Shown here one piece after another: positions 46,469 through 56,229 of a DNA stretch of 64,000 bases. A model generated the notes under the pieces. The model searched no databases. It was not told where the DNA came from and saw only the letters and a program-made list of their open reading frames with translations. Within the stretch, counting starts at the first letter, position 1. The number at the start of each line of letters is the position of its first letter. The stretch is from NCBI GenBank assembly GCA_022785125.1, contig JALFRA010000002.1, forward strand, positions 38,169 to 102,168, given 5' to 3'. The stretch is from Clostridiales bacterium. Its GTDB lineage: Bacteria; Bacillota; Clostridia; Oscillospirales; Oscillospiraceae. A program made the translations under genes and the position numbers.

Positions 46469-46767
46469 TGACTATGGGAGGAGAAGTCTGCTTCTCTCTT
46501 TGCTCTATTCTTTTGGCCCCTATATGACAGAGACCCAGCTCATGCTTAATGCACAAGCCGGGTTCTGCGACATGCTGTAAAAAATATTAGTGCCATAAAG
46601 CCACCAATACTTTTTGAAATGTTTCCTGCCATTTTTGAGATAATATTATAGGGCAATAAATTGAAAGCGAGGTGGGTATAAAAATATATCTTATCCGTAT
46701 TAAAAAGGAGGGATATCAAAAGTAGATGAAACTATCCACCGAAAATAAAATTGAGGAGGTAAGTATT

Positions 46768-48006
46768 ATGAAAAAATTGATAAGGTGTATTCTATCCGCT
46801 GCTATATTGGTATCATCCATGTTGCTCTCAGCCCATGCAACCTCTAACACAAGCTACTTTTATGATGGGATCGACGCCTATCAAAATCCTGGACAGGTTG
46901 CAGAAACGCTTAACGTAAACAGCACAATTATTGTTACTAACGAAACTGAGCCTGGTCTGAATGTTCCCGAAACATTTGATGTAACAATTGTTTCTACCCC
47001 TAATGAACTCATTAGTGCAGTTCAGGAGGATCCATTTGCGGCAATTATTGTTATGGATGATTCTAAAACAAGCGATATCTTAGGTACATTAGTTGATCTT
47101 TCCGATTCTTACCATCTAATTCTTATGATGCAGACTACAACCCTTATGCCGTTTGATACCTCTGTACTTAGTAACAGTGGTTGCGAAAACCCCTCTTATG
47201 CAATGTACTATGTTGAAAATGGAGAATTAAAGGTTTTCGACTTCATTGAATCAGATTTGTCCTCGCCAGCAGACTTTGAATATTATGTTGATCGTTGTAA
47301 AGGTTTGCTGCTTTGGCGATACAATGGTGAAGTAAACTGTGTTGATTCTATTCCAGATTGTGATCCAGCGACATCTATTAATTCGGATATGCCCCTTTGG
47401 GACAGCCGGGCCTCTAGCAATTACTCGTCTTGTATTCTAATTAGTTCTTGGGGATCTAGCGTACAAGATTATGGCTATATCTATTCAAATTCCTCTGGCA
47501 CTGGTAGTGCTGTAAGAATTAGCACAGGAAAGGCTGTCCTGGATTTGGAAGAAACTGTATCAGGCCAATATTATGATTATTACAAAATTAAATATTGGAG
47601 CGGCTCTACACTGAAAACGGGTTGGCTCCAAGGCGCTGATGCTGGTATAGCGGACGTGGCTCCTATCAACCTAAGAGACTATGACGGCAGTCCTGATAAT
47701 ACTATCGTAGAAACGCACAGTGGTATTACGTATCGAGGACACAGGCTTAAAAATGATGCCGGCATGTATGATAGTAGCGGCAGACTAATCCGAACAATCA
47801 AGGAAGGCTCTTGGGTCTGGGTTTCTAATGATGCCCTATGCGGCTCTTCAAATCCTCATTACTTCACCATTAATGCGTATTCTCCGTGGGGTGGTAGCGG
47901 TGAAACCGAAGGCCCTCAGGGATTCTATACCGTTAGTTCCTATACATTTATTAATGGCGGCTTTAACACATCTAATTACAATATCTTTACCTCCTTAGAT
48001 AATTAA
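46768..48006 (+). CDS. Secreted protein, function unknown (shares a domain with the next gene)
   Basis: 412 residues. A signal peptide (MKKLIRCILSAAILVSSMLL..AHA) precedes a domain at about 40-165 that includes NELISAVQEDPFAAIIVMDD. A C-terminal part (about 240-412) has aromatic, Gly-rich beta segments like SH3-type or wall-binding domains (YYDYYKIKYWSGSTLKTGWL). I start at 46768 after TTGAGGAGG. AT-rich codons. It forms a pair with the gene 6 nt downstream. Confidence 0.7.
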   Translation: MKKLIRCILSAAILVSSMLLSAHATSNTSYFYDGIDAYQNPGQVAETLNVNSTIIVTNETEPGLNVPETFDVTIVSTPNELISAVQEDPFAAIIVMDDSKTSDILGTLVDLSDSYHLILMMQTTTLMPFDTSVLSNSGCENPSYAMYYVENGELKVFDFIESDLSSPADFEYYVDRCKGLLLWRYNGEVNCVDSIPDCDPATSINSDMPLWDSRASSNYSSCILISSWGSSVQDYGYIYSNSSGTGSAVRISTGKAVLDLEETVSGQYYDYYKIKYWSGSTLKTGWLQGADAGIADVAPINLRDYDGSPDNTIVETHSGITYRGHRLKNDAGMYDSSGRLIRTIKEGSWVWVSNDALCGSSNPHYFTINAYSPWGGSGETEGPQGFYTVSSYTFINGGFNTSNYNIFTSLDN

Positions 48007-48012
48007 CGGCAT

Positions 48013-48747
48013 ATGAATAATTCAGAAAAGAAAAATTTTTTATACGCTTTATGCGCCATTCTTATATTGCTTACCCTATGCTTTTTTGTAAAAACAATAT
48101 TCACCCCTACTGGAATGGCTGAGCTTCCTGCATCACCTAAAACTTCATCAAATACAGTACAGTCTTCCGAGCCTTTTTCACTTTGTGTTCCGTATGAGCT
48201 AGACGGTATATCTGTCTATGAGTATCCAATGAACTCCAGAAACTTATTTTCGGTCGATACTATAATTTATTATAGTCCAGATGGAGAAAGCCTTTTGGAA
48301 ACGACAAATGACTCTAGCCATATCATAACAGTATCCAATATTACGGAACTCAGTGACGCCATTTCCTCACATCCATTTGCAGCAATCATAATGAAAGATA
48401 CCATGTACACAACAGAAGTTGAAGATTTTCTATATGAAGTCAGCTCTGTCTGCTATCCTATCCTTATCCTAGAAATTACAACCTCAATGACTGATAAAAC
48501 ATCGTCTGAGTATCAATGTGCTGCAAATTTGATGAAACGCAAAGGTACTGAACTGTTTGGGAGCAATTTTGGTAGCTATATTTTGGCCGAAGACTCTACA
48601 ACGAGTAAATTTTTAATCTATCAATATTCAATCCGTACAATAGCAACATTTTCTGACCTTCTTGAATTCTGTAATGATGCCAAGAATAATTTGTTTATCC
48701 GTTATGGGCAACGGCGAGGCGAGATAGTAAATACCCCGCTTTCATAG
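48013..48747 (+). CDS. Membrane-anchored protein related to the upstream secreted protein
   Basis: 244 residues. One N-terminal membrane helix (FLYALCAILILLTLCFFVKT) without a clear cleavage site, then an outside domain. ITELSDAISSHPFAAIIMKD and PILILEITTS line up with the same region of the preceding protein, so the two share an unnamed domain. The C-terminal wall-type part of the first protein is absent here. Confidence 0.7.
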   Translation: MNNSEKKNFLYALCAILILLTLCFFVKTIFTPTGMAELPASPKTSSNTVQSSEPFSLCVPYELDGISVYEYPMNSRNLFSVDTIIYYSPDGESLLETTNDSSHIITVSNITELSDAISSHPFAAIIMKDTMYTTEVEDFLYEVSSVCYPILILEITTSMTDKTSSEYQCAANLMKRKGTELFGSNFGSYILAEDSTTSKFLIYQYSIRTIATFSDLLEFCNDAKNNLFIRYGQRRGEIVNTPLS

Positions 48748-48858
48748 CCGAAATCAAGAGCGCTTATCTGGATAACACGTATACGCAAGCAATGCCTGTA
48801 TTAATACACACGCTTGTTTGCTTATTATTGGCAACGCTCCCAAGCACGCTGAAACAAT

Positions 48859-48904
48859 AAAGGAAGCCTCCACAAAACCAAAAATTTTGTGGAGGCTTCC
48901 TTTA
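48859..48904 (+). terminator. Terminator after the two-gene secreted-protein unit
   Basis: 19-bp stem around GGAAGCCTCCAC / GTGGAGGCTTCC with an 8-nt loop. The rest of 48748-49052 shows nothing more. Confidence 0.75.
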
Positions 48905-49052
48905 TTTACTACGCATCCTGGGGACACTAGAGAAGTGTAATCGTCAAATCACCCGGCGGCTTGTGAGTGAAAAATGTCTCTGCCAAACCATAAAAGTCGG
49001 TAGTGTCAAGAGTTTTGCGCAATTATGTTTGCGGCCTCTGTCATGAATGAAG

Positions 49053-49345
49053 TCAGGTAGCAATGAAGGCATCTTCAACATCAGCCTCCAGGTGCTTCAT
49101 GTTCATGTACTTTTGTTGCCCCACTGGGTGTCGGCTACATAGCGCAACTGGGTACAGACCAGCATGAGAGCAGAATTGCCATCTGGAAAGATGCTCACCA
49201 CGGAAAAAGTGCAGTAAGTAAGAGTCTCTTCAATTCCATCCTCCACCTTTTTGCAATCTCTTTTAGCTTCACAGAATGCAGTTTCTTCACCACAGCTTTC
49301 GCTTTCTACTGAGCAGCATTTTGCTCTTCTAAGCATAAAGGGGAT
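49053..49345 (-). pseudogene. Transposase C-terminal remnant, probably IS256/mutator type
   Basis: Minus strand EETLTYCTFSV joined to SIFPDGNSALMLVCTQLRYV and, after a frameshift, YMNMKHLEADVEDAFIAT-stop. This looks like a mutator-type transposase end with an internal deletion. Family assignment is from memory of the pattern. Confidence 0.5.
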
Positions 49346-49379
49346 GCCATGGAGAATTATCATAGCACCACAAGCTCTA

Positions 49380-51614
49380 TCATGCACCTCCATAAAAGAC
49401 TGGTCTGCCGATGGTGGTAAATCCCTCCTGGCCGGTGATGACCACATTGTTGGCGCTGAAGGCACAGTGGATGATCAGAATATTGCCGCTCTCGTCCCAG
49501 CCGCAGACGATCCCAACATGGGTATCCTCCGGGTAAAAGACCAGATCACCGATCTGCGCCTCCGCCCAAGAAATGCTGGTACAGTAGCCATGTTGGGCCA
49601 TAGCTCCTCCTCCATGGCCGATGATGTACTCGCCGCCTGTGGCGTTGTAGAACACCCAGTCCACAAACCCGGAGCAGTCCAGTCCATAGGGCCGGTAGGT
49701 GCCTGTGGTGCTGCTCCCTGCCGCTGTAACCTCTGTGAGCCGCCCCCAGCGGCTATCCCATCCCAAGGCAAGGCTCTTGCCTCCCCAAAAGTAGTTGACC
49801 TTCCCCACCAGGGAACAGGCCGCGCGGATGACGGCCTCACGCTCTTGGGACAGATCCTCCGGCAGATTCAATAGAACCTCATTTGCATCGGCGGTTACGT
49901 TCATCAGGCTGCCAATCAAATCTGCCAGCATTTCCCGTTCCTCCAGCAGCTCCTGAAGCATCTCAAGTTGCTGAGTCGTAAAATTATATTCCGCAGCTGC
50001 TTCTTCTGCCGTTTTGCCTGTAATGGTGATGTGGAGAATGCGCTCTGTGTATCCATCATCAGCCCCTTCGCTGCTTTCCGGGTGGTCGATTGTCTCCACC
50101 TCATGGGCAACGGTATTCATATCCCAAAAGACGGCCTCCAGCCGGTCGATGCGGTTTTCGTCCAGCGTAACTACATCCGTTGCATCGGCCTCATTGCTGC
50201 CGGCAACCTTTACCGCAAAGACAGCGAGTATGTCAACCCAGTCCGCTCCGGTTCCCTCAATCACAACATCGTCATAGCTCTCAGCCGTCTGCAATTCTTC
50301 CAGGGTTTCATTATAGGCATAGTTGACCTGGGCCACGGCCACCGATACAGGAACGCCGTCCTCACTGCCACCCCCCGCAAAGAAAATGCCGAAAGGGGAC
50401 GCCGCAATAGCAGCTACAAGGATCAAACAGAGAAGCACGATCAGTAGGATCACACCTCCGCCAGCGGCCAGAACGCCCTTGACCGCAGCCAGGGCTACCC
50501 GCCCGACTGCCTGGGCAAATCGCATCGTGGCCTTTCCAGCCTTGGTCGCAGCCTGTTTTGTCCGCTGACCGGCCTTCTTAACCATCTCTTTCTGTGCTTT
50601 CCGCCGGGCCAGTGCCTTTGCCTTCTGCGCCGGAGAAACCTGTCTCTGGACAATCCTGCCGTTTTTAATGGCCAGCTTCCTCTTTTGGCGAACCGATCCC
50701 AATTTGGGGCGGTTCCCATCCGTCTTGGGTACATGAGCGGCTTTGCCGGCGGACTTGTTGCCTAACATCCTGGAGCCGCTTTCTTTTGCGGCAGGTGCGT
50801 TGGGTACCGATCCACCTGTCCTGCGCTGAGCTACTTGGATGGTGCGCCTTGTACCAGAGTTGGCTTTCTCACCATTCAGACGGGTGGCAGATGGATCTGC
50901 TCCACCGAAAGATCCTTGCTGACTGGATTCTATCCGGTGGTCCTGATCCCGTATACTGAATTTCTGCTGTTCGTCCTTCCGAGCTTTTGATTTTTGTGCA
51001 TCCTTGATGGCCTTTTGTCTGCCTTGGGCCTGCTGCCTGCTTTGAGAGTTCTGCCGCCCTCCTCCATTTTGTGCTTTTGCGTCTGATTTGGCACAATCTG
51101 TTGTGGGGAAATGGGTAGATTCTGTGGATAAGTTCCGCCCATAGTATTGAGAGGGAGCTACTGTGTCTCCTTGGCTATGGGCATCAGCCATGTGCGTATC
51201 CAGAGAGGGGTCAGATGGTGATGCTGGTTGGGTTGAGGTAGGGATGTTTTGTTTGGCTGCTTGACCGGCCTCGTTGGACGCAGGAGAAGCAGGCTCCGTA
51301 AATGGAGCCTGCTCAGACGGCTGGGGCTGCTCCGGCCCGGTATCTCTGCTTTGCGCTCTTTTCTGCTGACGCTGCTTGACAAATTCCTTTTTTGCCTTCT
51401 GCTTGATGGCCTCGCCTGCGGTTTTCGCCGCCCGCTTGCCGCCGCCCTCTACCTTGTCAGTAGCATAGCGCACCGGGTCTTTCTGACCCGGTGCGTTGCG
51501 TTCCTGCTGCTCTTGGTATTTTTCCTTGATGATGGATGTAGCTTCTTTAGGGACAACGCCGGAAGTTTTCACCTTCGGCTTTTCCATGGAGCCTTTCGTC
51601 TTAATGTCAGCCAT
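49380..51614 (-). CDS. Conjugation cell-wall hydrolase with NlpC/P60 domain
   Basis: 744 residues. A long, disordered, Lys/Gln-rich head (1-370) leads to one membrane helix (about 377-402, GVLAAGGGVILLIVLLCLIL), a middle helical domain and a C-terminal NlpC/P60 domain. That domain has Cys in YGLDCSGFVDWVFYN and His in EDTHVGIVCGW. It cuts peptidoglycan peptides to let the transfer channel pass. It starts 3 nt after the VirB4 stop in the transfer operon. The VirB1-like role is known from Tn916-type and related elements. Confidence 0.85.
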   Translation of the reverse strand: MADIKTKGSMEKPKVKTSGVVPKEATSIIKEKYQEQQERNAPGQKDPVRYATDKVEGGGKRAAKTAGEAIKQKAKKEFVKQRQQKRAQSRDTGPEQPQPSEQAPFTEPASPASNEAGQAAKQNIPTSTQPASPSDPSLDTHMADAHSQGDTVAPSQYYGRNLSTESTHFPTTDCAKSDAKAQNGGGRQNSQSRQQAQGRQKAIKDAQKSKARKDEQQKFSIRDQDHRIESSQQGSFGGADPSATRLNGEKANSGTRRTIQVAQRRTGGSVPNAPAAKESGSRMLGNKSAGKAAHVPKTDGNRPKLGSVRQKRKLAIKNGRIVQRQVSPAQKAKALARRKAQKEMVKKAGQRTKQAATKAGKATMRFAQAVGRVALAAVKGVLAAGGGVILLIVLLCLILVAAIAASPFGIFFAGGGSEDGVPVSVAVAQVNYAYNETLEELQTAESYDDVVIEGTGADWVDILAVFAVKVAGSNEADATDVVTLDENRIDRLEAVFWDMNTVAHEVETIDHPESSEGADDGYTERILHITITGKTAEEAAAEYNFTTQQLEMLQELLEEREMLADLIGSLMNVTADANEVLLNLPEDLSQEREAVIRAACSLVGKVNYFWGGKSLALGWDSRWGRLTEVTAAGSSTTGTYRPYGLDCSGFVDWVFYNATGGEYIIGHGGGAMAQHGYCTSISWAEAQIGDLVFYPEDTHVGIVCGWDESGNILIIHCAFSANNVVITGQEGFTTIGRPVFYGGA

Positions 51615-51617
51615 TGC

Positions 51618-53972
51618 TTACCCCTCTCCCGGCTTAGTACTCATCAGACGGTACAACTCTGTATCTTTGGGGAAATCATTGATGAAGGGAACGATGGCCC
51701 CACCCACTTTAATCAGGCCGTGACCGGCAGGGGCATTGTTGACATGATCCATCTGGGTATCTGAGGTACCCAGCAGCTTGGCCAGCTCCATCCGGTCTGA
51801 TGCAGCCTGATTGAACATCAGAAGAAATTCGCTGTTGGCAAACATGAGTTTTGCCGTTTCCGAGCGCAGGCACTCCTCCACATTCTGCGTGATGCCGGTT
51901 AGCATCGCACCATACTTTCTGAACCGTTTCCAGCACTTATAGAGGAATTCACTGCTGTACTGGTTGATGCTGCTTTGGCCCCTCCCGGAGCCGCTGGAGA
52001 AGAACAGATAGATCTCGTCGATATAGACGTGGGTGTACCTGCCCCGTTGCCGGTTGCGGATGACACGGTTGAAGATGGCATCCAGCATGACCAGCAGGCC
52101 CACAGGCTTGAGATTTTCGCCCAGGTCCTGAATGTCAAAGCAGAGCAGCCGGTTATTGGAGTTGATGTTCGTCTGGTGGGCAAACACGTTGAGAGTGCCG
52201 GTGGTGAACAGCTCCAGGGCCAGGGCAATATCATGGGCCATAGGCTCCTTTTGCATCATCAGGTCACGGTACAAGTCCTTCAGCGTGGGAGGCTCGCCCT
52301 TGAAATCCTTGAGGTACTGTTCATATATATTTCCGGCACAGCGGTCAATGATGGACTTTTCCTTAGCTCCAACCTGACCGCTGCCCATAAGCTGTTCGCA
52401 CAGGGACATGATGAACTCGCTTTTCAGCACCAGGGGATTCTTGCCGTCACCATACCCCGCCGACAGGTCCAGGGCGTTGATGTAGCTGCATTGGTCGCTG
52501 GAGGCGGAGATGGTAACGACTTCGCCGCCCAGCGCACGAACCAGAGCGCCGTACTCTCGCTCCGGGTCTACCACGATTACGTCGTGGTCTGTGCCAAGGA
52601 TCAGCGACGTCAGCTCCTGCTTTGCCGCCATGGACTTTCCGGAGCCGGGTACGCCGAAGAAAAAGCCGTTACCATTGAGGAGATTGGCCCGGTTACAGAT
52701 AATCAGATTGTGGGAGACAGCATTGACGCCATAATAGACGCCGCCCTTGTCCTGGATCTCCTGGGCCTTGAAGGGCATGAGGACGGCGGTGCTCTCGGTG
52801 GTCAAGCTGCGCATGGCATCCACCCGCTGGAGGCCATAGGGGAGCACGGTATTGAGTCCGTCCTCCTGCTGATATTTGAGGGTAGAGATCTGACAGCCCC
52901 TCCCCTGCCCTATTGACACCAGGGTTTCTGTGTCCTGATCCAGCTGCTCCAGCGTATCAGCCAGATGGGTGATCGTCACCTGTCCCAGCATCAATCCCTG
53001 GTCACGGGTGGTCACATCGTCCATCAGCTCACAGGTCTGAAGGCGGCTCTGCTCCAGGTGATATGGGATGGTGGCGTTGAAGTTGTTGAGGGAGTTCTGC
53101 CGCTGGGTGAAACGGCCCACATCTGATTCAATAGCCATGATGAGCCGCTGGATCTCCTTCACCACCTCATCGGTGGGAATGGGCAGGAGGTTGATGGAGA
53201 TCATCATGTTCCGGGGCAGGTCGCACAGCTCCGTAATCATCTCATCCTTGATGAAGCTGGCGTAGTCCCGGAGGAACAGGACACGGCCCACCTGATCGCC
53301 CATCTCATAGTGGTCTTTGTAGAAGGTCATGCAGTCCGGGGCAATGGTGTCCCGGAAGTCGTTGCCCCGGTGAGCGATGCGGTTGAGGTCGAAGTAAAAG
53401 TCCGGGTCATTGGGTCGGAAGAAGTCGTGAAACAGGCGCATACGCTCCACCACGTTGGTATCCCGCACTATGACATCCATCCGGGACAGGTAGGTGCTCA
53501 GTTCCGTGCCCACACGGTTGAAGAAGGCTCGGGCCTCCTCGATGTTCTTCCGCTCCACTGAAATGGTGATGTACTTCTCTTGGGTAAGGTTGTTGCTGCT
53601 GGCGGCATTATCTGTGAGGATGTCGTTGTACTCCACCCGGTATCGATCCTTGCCATCGCCAACCATCTTCATCAGCAGGTTGCGGCTGAATTCCTGCTGA
53701 TTCATGGTGCGGTTGAACAGGGTGATTTTCACCAGCGCCCGCACCGGCAGAGAGTTGAGGAAAGCGCAGTAGCTGAGAAACAGCGCCTCCTTCTTTTCCG
53801 GCCCAGCCACCGCATAATTGACATCAAAAAATCGCCAGGTCTTGGAGTAAAGACCGGCGACTTCAAAGACACCATCCTTATGCACCTTTTTGATGGGGAT
53901 GGACTGCTGGACGCTGCGGGGGATGAAAAACTTTTCGTGGTTGGGGTTTTTCCCCTTAAAGGGCTTAATCAT
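51618..53972 (-). CDS. VirB4/TrbE-family conjugation ATPase
   Basis: 784 residues. The N-terminal VirB4 domain is followed by a RecA-like motor with Walker A (FFFGVPGSGKSMAAKQELTS), DVIVVDPEREYGALV and Walker B (THVYIDEIYLFF). It powers assembly of the type IV secretion channel. I start at 53972 (MIKPFKGK), after AGGAGGG; the longer frame overlaps PrgI without a ribosome site. ATGA overlap with the prgI-like gene. Confidence 0.93.
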   Translation of the reverse strand: MIKPFKGKNPNHEKFFIPRSVQQSIPIKKVHKDGVFEVAGLYSKTWRFFDVNYAVAGPEKKEALFLSYCAFLNSLPVRALVKITLFNRTMNQQEFSRNLLMKMVGDGKDRYRVEYNDILTDNAASSNNLTQEKYITISVERKNIEEARAFFNRVGTELSTYLSRMDVIVRDTNVVERMRLFHDFFRPNDPDFYFDLNRIAHRGNDFRDTIAPDCMTFYKDHYEMGDQVGRVLFLRDYASFIKDEMITELCDLPRNMMISINLLPIPTDEVVKEIQRLIMAIESDVGRFTQRQNSLNNFNATIPYHLEQSRLQTCELMDDVTTRDQGLMLGQVTITHLADTLEQLDQDTETLVSIGQGRGCQISTLKYQQEDGLNTVLPYGLQRVDAMRSLTTESTAVLMPFKAQEIQDKGGVYYGVNAVSHNLIICNRANLLNGNGFFFGVPGSGKSMAAKQELTSLILGTDHDVIVVDPEREYGALVRALGGEVVTISASSDQCSYINALDLSAGYGDGKNPLVLKSEFIMSLCEQLMGSGQVGAKEKSIIDRCAGNIYEQYLKDFKGEPPTLKDLYRDLMMQKEPMAHDIALALELFTTGTLNVFAHQTNINSNNRLLCFDIQDLGENLKPVGLLVMLDAIFNRVIRNRQRGRYTHVYIDEIYLFFSSGSGRGQSSINQYSSEFLYKCWKRFRKYGAMLTGITQNVEECLRSETAKLMFANSEFLLMFNQAASDRMELAKLLGTSDTQMDHVNNAPAGHGLIKVGGAIVPFINDFPKDTELYRLMSTKPGEG

Positions 53973-54310
53973 TTCTTCTTTCCCTCCTGTCGCTTGCTTT
54001 CCGGGATAAAACGGTTCTGTGATTTCCAAACACGGTGATTGGACAGCAGGAAGCAGGACTTGAACCACACCCAGGCGAATTTCTCCAGCTTCATGCCGTT
54101 ATACTGGAAAAAGCCAGCCACCGCAAAGGGAGCGGCCCCCAAAATACAGATCCAGCTCACCGATTCCCGGCCCATGAACCTGCTGAGCAGCGCATACAGT
54201 CCCAGGGCGGTTCCAACGGCCAAGGCGGAACAAAAAAACTGCCGCATGGTCAGGCCGAAAAAGATGGTTTCCTGATAGGTCAGGATTTCCTTGTTGATTT
54301 TGATTTCCAT
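53969..54310 (-). CDS. PrgI-family conjugation membrane protein
   Basis: 113 residues. MEIKINKEILTYQETIFFGL is the typical PrgI start, followed by two membrane helices (FFCSALAVGTALGLYALLS and WICILGAAPFAVAGFFQY) and a basic tail. It is a VirB3-like part of the channel, always found just before VirB4 in Gram-positive conjugative elements. Confidence 0.9.
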   Translation of the reverse strand: MEIKINKEILTYQETIFFGLTMRQFFCSALAVGTALGLYALLSRFMGRESVSWICILGAAPFAVAGFFQYNGMKLEKFAWVWFKSCFLLSNHRVWKSQNRFIPESKRQEGKKK

Positions 54311-54313
54311 AGA

Positions 54314-55153
54314 TCACACTCCAAACATTTCTTTGGCTATGCGGTCGGCGGCTTTTACCAGTCCAACCAGCACCAGAAGGTTGAAGATGGTTTCGCCCAG
54401 ATAGCCCCATACCTGCGTGATGACTGCTGCCTCGGCATCGATGACGGGGGTGCCGCTGGAGACATAGGCGGTGAATATGATGCAGGCCAGCACCACCACC
54501 GCCCCCTCCATACAGACACCGATGTAGCTTTTGAGAAATGACTTACCGATAAAGGAGGTGCTTTCCCCCGCAAAGGAGGAAAGGGCAATAGGCGAAAGGG
54601 CGGCGTACATATAGAGCTTGAAAAAACGGCCATAGACCGTGAGGATCATAATAAAGGCCAGCACCGTTACAAAGAGACTGCCCAGCAGCGTGACCAGCCA
54701 CAGCGGGATGCTCTCCAGGAAACCCAGACTATTGATGGCATCAATGATTTCGGCGGGCATGGTGATGGAGGCTCCATCGGCACCACCGATGCTGCCCGCT
54801 GCGGTCGCCACAATGCCGTTGCACACCGCAAAGATTTTCGTCAGAAAATCCAAACCGTAGGTAATGGCCACCTTTGCCAATACAAATTGGATCAGGTGGC
54901 GCACCACATATTCCGGTCGTTGGAAGTCCCGGAAGCTGGCGGCGCTGCGAAAGAGGCTGATGGCAAAGAACAGCACCAGCAGACCGTAGCCGATGGCCTG
55001 CATCCCTCCGTTGATGGTGACGATGGTGCTCCAGATCGTGCCGCCCTTGAAGGTTTCCGGCGATTGAGTCAGCAGGCCCCACATTTCCTCCATTTTGGTG
55101 TTCCATGTGGTAAAAGCGTTTTGTAGGTTGTCTACAACCCAGTTGTTGTCCAA
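54314..55153 (-). CDS. VirB6/TrbL-like conjugation membrane protein
   Basis: 279 residues with about six membrane helices. ESIPLWLVTLLGSLFVTVLA and RFFKLYMYAALSPIALSSFA match VirB6-like channel proteins of Clostridia elements. The TTG start at 55153 is supported by GGAGGTG. A toxin-antitoxin pair on the opposite strand separates it from the rest of the transfer operon upstream. Confidence 0.87.
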   Translation of the reverse strand: MDNNWVVDNLQNAFTTWNTKMEEMWGLLTQSPETFKGGTIWSTIVTINGGMQAIGYGLLVLFFAISLFRSAASFRDFQRPEYVVRHLIQFVLAKVAITYGLDFLTKIFAVCNGIVATAAGSIGGADGASITMPAEIIDAINSLGFLESIPLWLVTLLGSLFVTVLAFIMILTVYGRFFKLYMYAALSPIALSSFAGESTSFIGKSFLKSYIGVCMEGAVVVLACIIFTAYVSSGTPVIDAEAAVITQVWGYLGETIFNLLVLVGLVKAADRIAKEMFGV

Positions 55154-55264
55154 ATTGATTCACCTCCAGGTGATAGCGTTTCAAATAAGGTTTCATACTC
55201 TGCCGTCTTGATAAAATGGCGTAATTATGATAAAATAAAGCCAATCCAGAAAGGGGGCTTTTTT

Positions 55265-55534
55265 ATGCTGGATATTCGTCCGGTTTCCGATCTGCGCAAC
55301 AAATTTAGCGAGATTGAGGAAACGATCAAGGGTGGTCAGCCGGTCTACCTGACCAAGAATGGCTACGGTTCCATGGTGGTGCTCAGCCTGGAGCAGTATG
55401 CCGCATTGACAGATGAAGTGGAGCTGCGCCTGGACGAAGCTGACCGGGCTGCGGCGGCAGACAGTGTCCGCTATACGGAAGAAGAAGTGTTTGGCAGAGT
55501 GAGGAATCGGCTCCATGAACGGAAAGCACTATAA
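55265..55534 (+). CDS. Phd/YefM-type antitoxin
   Basis: 89 residues. IRPVSDLRNKFSEIEETIKG, PVYLTKNGYGSMVVLSLEQY is the DNA-binding Phd/YefM fold; the acidic C terminus would wrap the toxin. I start at 55265 after AGAAAGGGGG. It overlaps the toxin gene by 20 nt. It lies against the transfer operon and may stabilise the element. Confidence 0.9.
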   Translation: MLDIRPVSDLRNKFSEIEETIKGGQPVYLTKNGYGSMVVLSLEQYAALTDEVELRLDEADRAAAADSVRYTEEEVFGRVRNRLHERKAL

Positions 55535-55829
55535 ACTGCGGTTTTTGCCGTTATTTGAAGATGACCTCTCGGGCATTGTAGATTATATTGCGTACCACCT
55601 GAAGAACCCCATAGCGGCTGACCAGTTGGTTGATGCCGTTCAGGAGGCCATTCGAGAGCGTACCACCTGTGCGGAAGCGTTTGAGCCGTATCACTCGGCA
55701 AAGGAGCGGCAATATCCGTACTACCGGATCTATGTGAAAAACTATGTAATTTTTTACGTGGTGATCGGAGACGTAATGGAAGTGCGCCGCATTTTCTATA
55801 ATCGTCGGAATATCCCGGAGCATATCTAA
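55515..55829 (+). CDS. RelE/ParE-family toxin
   Basis: 104 residues. Basic fold YKLRFLPLFEDDLSGIVDYI and the C-terminal VKNYVIFYVVIGDVMEVRRI with R-F-Y-N-R-R, typical of RelE/ParE toxins that cut mRNA on ribosomes or poison gyrase; which one is not clear. Paired with the overlapping antitoxin. Confidence 0.9.
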   Translation: MNGKHYKLRFLPLFEDDLSGIVDYIAYHLKNPIAADQLVDAVQEAIRERTTCAEAFEPYHSAKERQYPYYRIYVKNYVIFYVVIGDVMEVRRIFYNRRNIPEHI

Positions 55830-55831
55830 GA

Positions 55832-55873
55832 GAGCAGCCGGTCTGTCAGCGATGGCAGACCGGCTGCTTTTTC
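55832..55873. terminator. Terminator after the toxin gene
   Basis: AGCAGCCGGTCTG / CAGACCGGCTGCT with a 10-nt loop and T5, between convergent genes. Confidence 0.88.
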
Positions 55874-55875
55874 TC

Positions 55876-56229
55876 TTAGATAGCGCCGATGGTGGTCAGG
55901 ATCTCCTTGGCAAAGGCGATCATCAGCCCACCAAACAGACAGAGGAAGCCCTGGGTGCGCTGGCTGGCGTCGTGGGACTGGATGCTCATGCCCACCTGGA
56001 CAATGCCCCAGCCCAGGATGATGACACCGATGGCCTTAATGATGTTGAAAATGAAGTCGGACAGACTGCTGACGATGGTCAGCGGATCAGAACCAGCGGC
56101 CATGGCAGGCACCGTGCAGAGAGACAGAGCCAGCACGGTCAAGGCCCCGGCAAAGTAGCGCCGTCTGGCACGGCGGTTCATCGTGTTCAGAGTGCTGGAC
56201 TGCTCATTCTTCTTCATCGGGATTTTCAT
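55876..56229 (-). CDS. VirB2/Maff2-like small transfer membrane protein
   Basis: 117 residues. A signal-like helix (FAGALTVLALSLCTVPAMAA) and two further helices (FIFNIIKAIGVIILGWGIVQ and GFLCLFGGLMIAFAKEILTT) give the pilin-like layout of VirB2/Maff2 proteins in these elements. The ATG at 56229 has GGAGG 9 nt upstream and overlaps the VirD4 gene by 26 nt. Confidence 0.8.
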   Translation of the reverse strand: MKIPMKKNEQSSTLNTMNRRARRRYFAGALTVLALSLCTVPAMAAGSDPLTIVSSLSDFIFNIIKAIGVIILGWGIVQVGMSIQSHDASQRTQGFLCLFGGLMIAFAKEILTTIGAI

